A stretch of DNA of 64,000 bases from MGIIb-P sp963934015 (GTDB lineage Archaea > Thermoplasmatota > Poseidoniia > Poseidoniales > Thalassarchaeaceae). The notes beneath the pieces are model-generated. The model saw only the letters and a list, made by a program, of their open reading frames with translations. It was not told the origin of the DNA and ran no database searches. A program made the position numbers and the translations under genes. Where the stretch lies: positions 1 through 64,000 of the forward strand of contig CAWVWT010000003.1 in the NCBI GenBank assembly GCA_963934015.1, written 5' to 3'. Shown here one piece after another: positions 61,118-64,000 of the stretch. Position 1 is the first letter of the stretch. Every line of letters starts with the position of its first letter.

Positions 61118-62359
61118 ATGTCTGGAACAGAACTTGCTCGATACGGCTCAGTGGCAATTTACATGGAACGAGGACACCCTAGTCCAATGTACCATTATGA
61201 TGGACAAGTCTCTGACAACCCCTATGGTGAATTGGCCATTCTGCTTGAAGATGATCAACTTGAAGAGGTCATGTACAACGGTGGTGGTCAATGCGTGAAA
61301 GTGGCTCATCGTGAATTTGGAATTTGCCGTACAAATATTTGGATGGATGATGAAACAGGTGTCCAAGTCGCCAAGAATATCGCTGCATTCACCAATGTTC
61401 CACTTGGAAATGGTCCCGGCCTCGTCCCTCTTTTCGACGGACGGTTACCTGATGGTTCCCGTGTAAACGGTACACTTTCACCCATCTCACCCGATGGTCC
61501 AACACTCACCATTCGGAAATTCCGTGAGGACCCCATCACCATCATTGATCTGATGAATTGGGGCACCGTTAACAGCCGCTTGGCCGCCATGATGTGGGTT
61601 TGGGTCGAAGGACTCAATGCACGTCCGGCCAATTTTGTAATCGCAGGCGGCACGGGTTCGGGAAAGACGACAACCCTCAATTGTCTAGGGATGTTCATTC
61701 CATGGGACAAGCGCTTACTCACCGTAGAGGATACAGCCGAATTGCAAGTATATCATGACCACTGGTTGCGTATGGAGACGCGCCAGGAACGACCAGATGG
61801 GACCACTTCAATCACGATGGATGATTGCTTGAAGTCGAGTTTACGAATGCGCCCAGATCGAATCATTGTCGGTGAAGTACGTGGTTCAGAGGCTGCAACA
61901 TTGCTAACGGCGATGAATACGGGTCACGACGGTTCGTGCGGAAGTCTTCACTCAAACACAGCAGCAGAGACGGTAACACGCCTCACAAGTGCTCCCATGA
62001 ATGTCCCTCCAATTATGCTCACTGGACTAGATCTCATCATTATGCAAAGTCGAGTTCACAAGGGCGGTAAGATGCTCCGTCGAATCACAGAGGTTGCTGA
62101 AATTTCAGGTATGGAAGGAAACAAGCCACGCCTGAACCCTATTTGGAAATATGAACCGACAACCGATACCATTGTTGAAACCGGTGTACCTAGTAAATTC
62201 AGAGAAACGCTGTGTGCATCTGCTGGTATTCGCCCCTCGGATTTCGAAGCAGCGATTCAGATGCGTGAACAAATCCTCCTTGATTTACAGGCAAAAGGTT
62301 ACCGTAGCATCACAGAGGTGACCAAAATATTCCAATCCTACTATTCATCGAATCGATGA
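61118..62359 (+). CDS. type II/IV secretion ATPase (TadA/FlaI/GspE family)
   Basis: A 413-residue ATPase that powers pilus assembly. The start is the ATG at 61118 after GAGGTGA (61106-61112); a GTG at 61109 lies inside that site. The N-terminal domain has LEEVMYNGGGQ, PDGSRVNGTLSPIS and TLTIRKFREDPIT. Walker A is IAGGTGSGKTTTLN, the Asp box is LLTVEDTAELQ, Walker B is MRPDRIIVGEVRGSEA, and the His box is NTGHDGSCGSLHSNTA. No pilin, prepilin peptidase or FlaH/FlaG gene lies in the window. Its stop adjoins the SAP-protein stop. Confidence 0.93.
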   Translation: MSGTELARYGSVAIYMERGHPSPMYHYDGQVSDNPYGELAILLEDDQLEEVMYNGGGQCVKVAHREFGICRTNIWMDDETGVQVAKNIAAFTNVPLGNGPGLVPLFDGRLPDGSRVNGTLSPISPDGPTLTIRKFREDPITIIDLMNWGTVNSRLAAMMWVWVEGLNARPANFVIAGGTGSGKTTTLNCLGMFIPWDKRLLTVEDTAELQVYHDHWLRMETRQERPDGTTSITMDDCLKSSLRMRPDRIIVGEVRGSEAATLLTAMNTGHDGSCGSLHSNTAAETVTRLTSAPMNVPPIMLTGLDLIIMQSRVHKGGKMLRRITEVAEISGMEGNKPRLNPIWKYEPTTDTIVETGVPSKFRETLCASAGIRPSDFEAAIQMREQILLDLQAKGYRSITEVTKIFQSYYSSNR

Positions 62360-64000
62360 TTATTCGCTCACTTCAGTATCGAACCCTCTGGAAAGCCGTC
62401 CTAACAATTCATCCGCTTGGTCTAGTTTCCCCCGCACACGTCCAATGCTTGACGCCTCTGTAGCTTGTTTGGCTTCATCCGCAGAGACGCCATGTGCAAC
62501 ACTGTCTACAGTGGGTGCACTGCGGCCCATATCGACGAGAAGGTCACGGAGTGAATCAACGACATCCGACACCTTATCCGGGTCGAGAGAAATTGAAGTT
62601 GGTAAACCAGGTACATCTTCTGGATTGATGTAACCCATCGCCGCTGCGAGAACACCAGCGGCAGCAATTGCACGTGACCGAACTTCTGGGTGACCGACAT
62701 CCCATCCTCTTCGTTCTAGGAAGCGAACGAGGAGTGCATGTTCTACTGGTCCGAATTGGCCTTCAGATCTGCGGACCAATGTCTCAACAATCCGCTCAAA
62801 GTTTTCAATTTGTTCTTCAAATCGTTGTAGGGTCCGCATTGCATCGCTGGAGACATCTTGTGTACCCCGATAGAGTACTTCCATCGCGCGTTGACGGCGT
62901 GCTGTTACCGGGTCGACACTATCTTCTGCTTCGCGTAGACTCATCTGTAGATCAAACAAACCATGAACACGTCCACTGATTCCGGGTAAATCAAGGTCTA
63001 GTCCGACTTCGGCAGCAGCGGTCTCAAAACGAACTCGTGCTAGAGCAATATCCTCTGTATCCGCATCTAGGATAGCTTCCAATGCATCGAGGAGCCCAGG
63101 GCGACACTCTTCGAGCCGTCTGAGTGCCTTGCGTTCTCGCCATGAACCAGGGGCCTGTGAACTTGCATCACTTTCCGCATCACGGCGATTTGCCATCGCT
63201 GTAATTTCAGCCAATATTCGATTGCGAACCATTGCATGTGAAACTCGGAAGCCTTGTGTGCCCAAATCCTCTACAAAAGCGGTTACATCATTCGCATCAT
63301 GTTCGCGACTGATGATTAAAAACTCACGAATGTGGCTATGTAATTCTGCAATTCTTGCTTCTAGTTCAATAATCGCTGAGCCAGAACCTTCGTCGATGGT
63401 CAAATCAGTTGTACCCAAGACGACAATTTCGGGTTCCACAATATCTTCGTATTCCAGGGGCGATGGGTCATCAGGTTCTTCGAGAACATCTGTCAATTCA
63501 TCAACATCTACGGCATCAATAGACGCTTGAATCATTGCTGCCAAGTCTGCTGCATCATCATCTTGGGCTGGAATTGCGATAGGTGTTACTGGAATTGGTG
63601 AACCGGTGGCTAGAGGTGCTGATTTTCCGCGGCGCAGACTCTTCTTGACCTTGCCCCATCCACCACCGTGGGCTGAGAGAACCCCTGCGACTCTGGCAAA
63701 CAGTTGCTGCTTACTACCCGATCGTGGTAATTCCAATGCTTTGCAAAGTTCGTGAAGTTGATCACGAGTCGCATCAGCGATTGCCTCTGGATTGAGTTTC
63801 TTTGGATCGTGGTTTAGGTGCAACCAAAGGCGCTGCCTCTTTTCTTTGATTGAGCCTGAACGCTTCACACCGAATACGCCTAGCATTTCACCCAGGCTCT
63901 TATTCGGCATTTCCTGTAATGCGTCCCATGAGAGATCTGTTTCAGATAGAGCGACTTGATCAATGAGTCGGGCTCGCAATTGTTCAACATTACCAGCTTT
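62360..64000 (-). CDS. SAP-repeat protein with long helical region (5' end outside window)
   Basis: At least 546 residues; the frame stays open to the right edge, so the start is not seen (a TTG at 63979 is not convincing). Three SAP-like units stand at the N-terminal side: the end of one at the edge (NVEQLRARL), then LSWDALQEMPNKSLGEMLGV, then TRDQLHELCKALELPRSGSK. SAP motifs bind DNA or RNA. An acidic linker leads to a mainly alpha-helical part of about 330 residues with coiled-coil-like segments. No enzyme motif recognised. A role in chromosome organisation or DNA processing is a guess. Confidence 0.7.
   Translation of the reverse strand, partial: KAGNVEQLRARLIDQVALSETDLSWDALQEMPNKSLGEMLGVFGVKRSGSIKEKRQRLWLHLNHDPKKLNPEAIADATRDQLHELCKALELPRSGSKQQLFARVAGVLSAHGGGWGKVKKSLRRGKSAPLATGSPIPVTPIAIPAQDDDAADLAAMIQASIDAVDVDELTDVLEEPDDPSPLEYEDIVEPEIVVLGTTDLTIDEGSGSAIIELEARIAELHSHIREFLIISREHDANDVTAFVEDLGTQGFRVSHAMVRNRILAEITAMANRRDAESDASSQAPGSWRERKALRRLEECRPGLLDALEAILDADTEDIALARVRFETAAAEVGLDLDLPGISGRVHGLFDLQMSLREAEDSVDPVTARRQRAMEVLYRGTQDVSSDAMRTLQRFEEQIENFERIVETLVRRSEGQFGPVEHALLVRFLERRGWDVGHPEVRSRAIAAAGVLAAAMGYINPEDVPGLPTSISLDPDKVSDVVDSLRDLLVDMGRSAPTVDSVAHGVSADEAKQATEASSIGRVRGKLDQADELLGRLSRGFDTEVSE

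Noticed and set aside
1..64000. Insertion sequences, integrases, prophage or attachment sites near the tRNA genes
   Set aside because: No transposase, integrase or tRNA-end duplication was found; the second tRNA end does not recur in the window.

Overview
The window looks like a piece of a marine planktonic euryarchaeal genome, most probably Marine Group II/III (Poseidoniia). This is inferred from gene content, not from a marker tree. Archaeal signs are the ADH-synthase / dehydroquinate-synthase-II / GHMP-shikimate-kinase route to chorismate, RPA with its RPA-associated protein, a RibL-type FAD synthetase, a bacterio-opsin-activator type regulator, and TATA-like boxes about 27 nt upstream of ATGs (leaderless mRNAs). 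An aerobic, heterotrophic, surface-active life is suggested by secreted Ca-binding proteins, a heme peroxidase, a molybdenum hydroxylase, an acyl-CoA dehydrogenase and a branched-chain 2-oxoacid dehydrogenase E1. I saw no mobile element, CRISPR array, rRNA or replication origin. Coding density is very high and no gene-free stretch exceeds 300 bases.

Layout. 1-6.4 kb: tail of a tRNA gene, small membrane proteins, an EF-hand membrane protein, and an ABC exporter (ATPase plus FtsX-type permease). 6.4-12.4 kb: exonuclease III, then ADH synthase, DHQ synthase II, shikimate kinase, chorismate synthase and aspartate kinase, a nearly complete early aromatic pathway with the enzyme that feeds aspartate semialdehyde into it. 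12.4-18.6 kb (minus): a MoxR AAA ATPase / DUF58 / DUF4350 membrane module with two more exported or membrane proteins. 18.6-23.1 kb: a three-subunit molybdenum hydroxylase whose FAD subunit carries an extra Cys-rich insert like that of 4-hydroxybenzoyl-CoA reductase. XdhC (29.9 kb), a MobA-like cytidylyltransferase (35.3 kb), a MoeB/ThiF-rhodanese protein (41.6 kb) and MogA (53.7 kb) can supply and mature its cofactor.

23.8-29.1 kb: a divergent pair of large membrane-anchored proteins that resemble the CD36/LIMP-2 scavenger-receptor family of eukaryotes; this is the most unusual content of the window. 29.1-44.8 kb: an HTH_10 regulator behind a 9-bp inverted repeat, a 10-TM metal exporter, a 1.1-kb-residue surface protein with a seven-bladed beta-propeller and Ca-binding repeats, acyl-CoA dehydrogenase plus fused E1, a TVP38-type membrane protein, a response regulator, thioredoxin reductase and a fatty-acid-hydroxylase-like di-iron enzyme. 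44.8-47 kb: a compact riboflavin/FAD operon (ribB-ribL-ribE-ribH), with a bacterial-type riboflavin synthase.

47-56.4 kb: FG-GAP/UnbV surface protein and animal-type heme peroxidase overlapping tail to tail, an endonuclease-IV-like TIM barrel, tRNA-Phe with encoded CCA, bacterial-type RNase PH, MogA, a K+ channel and an aspartoacylase-type hydrolase. 56.7-64 kb: RPA, RPA-associated protein, a small unknown protein, then a split TadC/TadB-like pair and a TadA/FlaI-type ATPase of a type IV pilus machine, and a SAP-repeat protein cut by the window edge. A recurrent class of short perfect hairpins with 3-nt loops sits in many intergenic gaps, just upstream of start codons.
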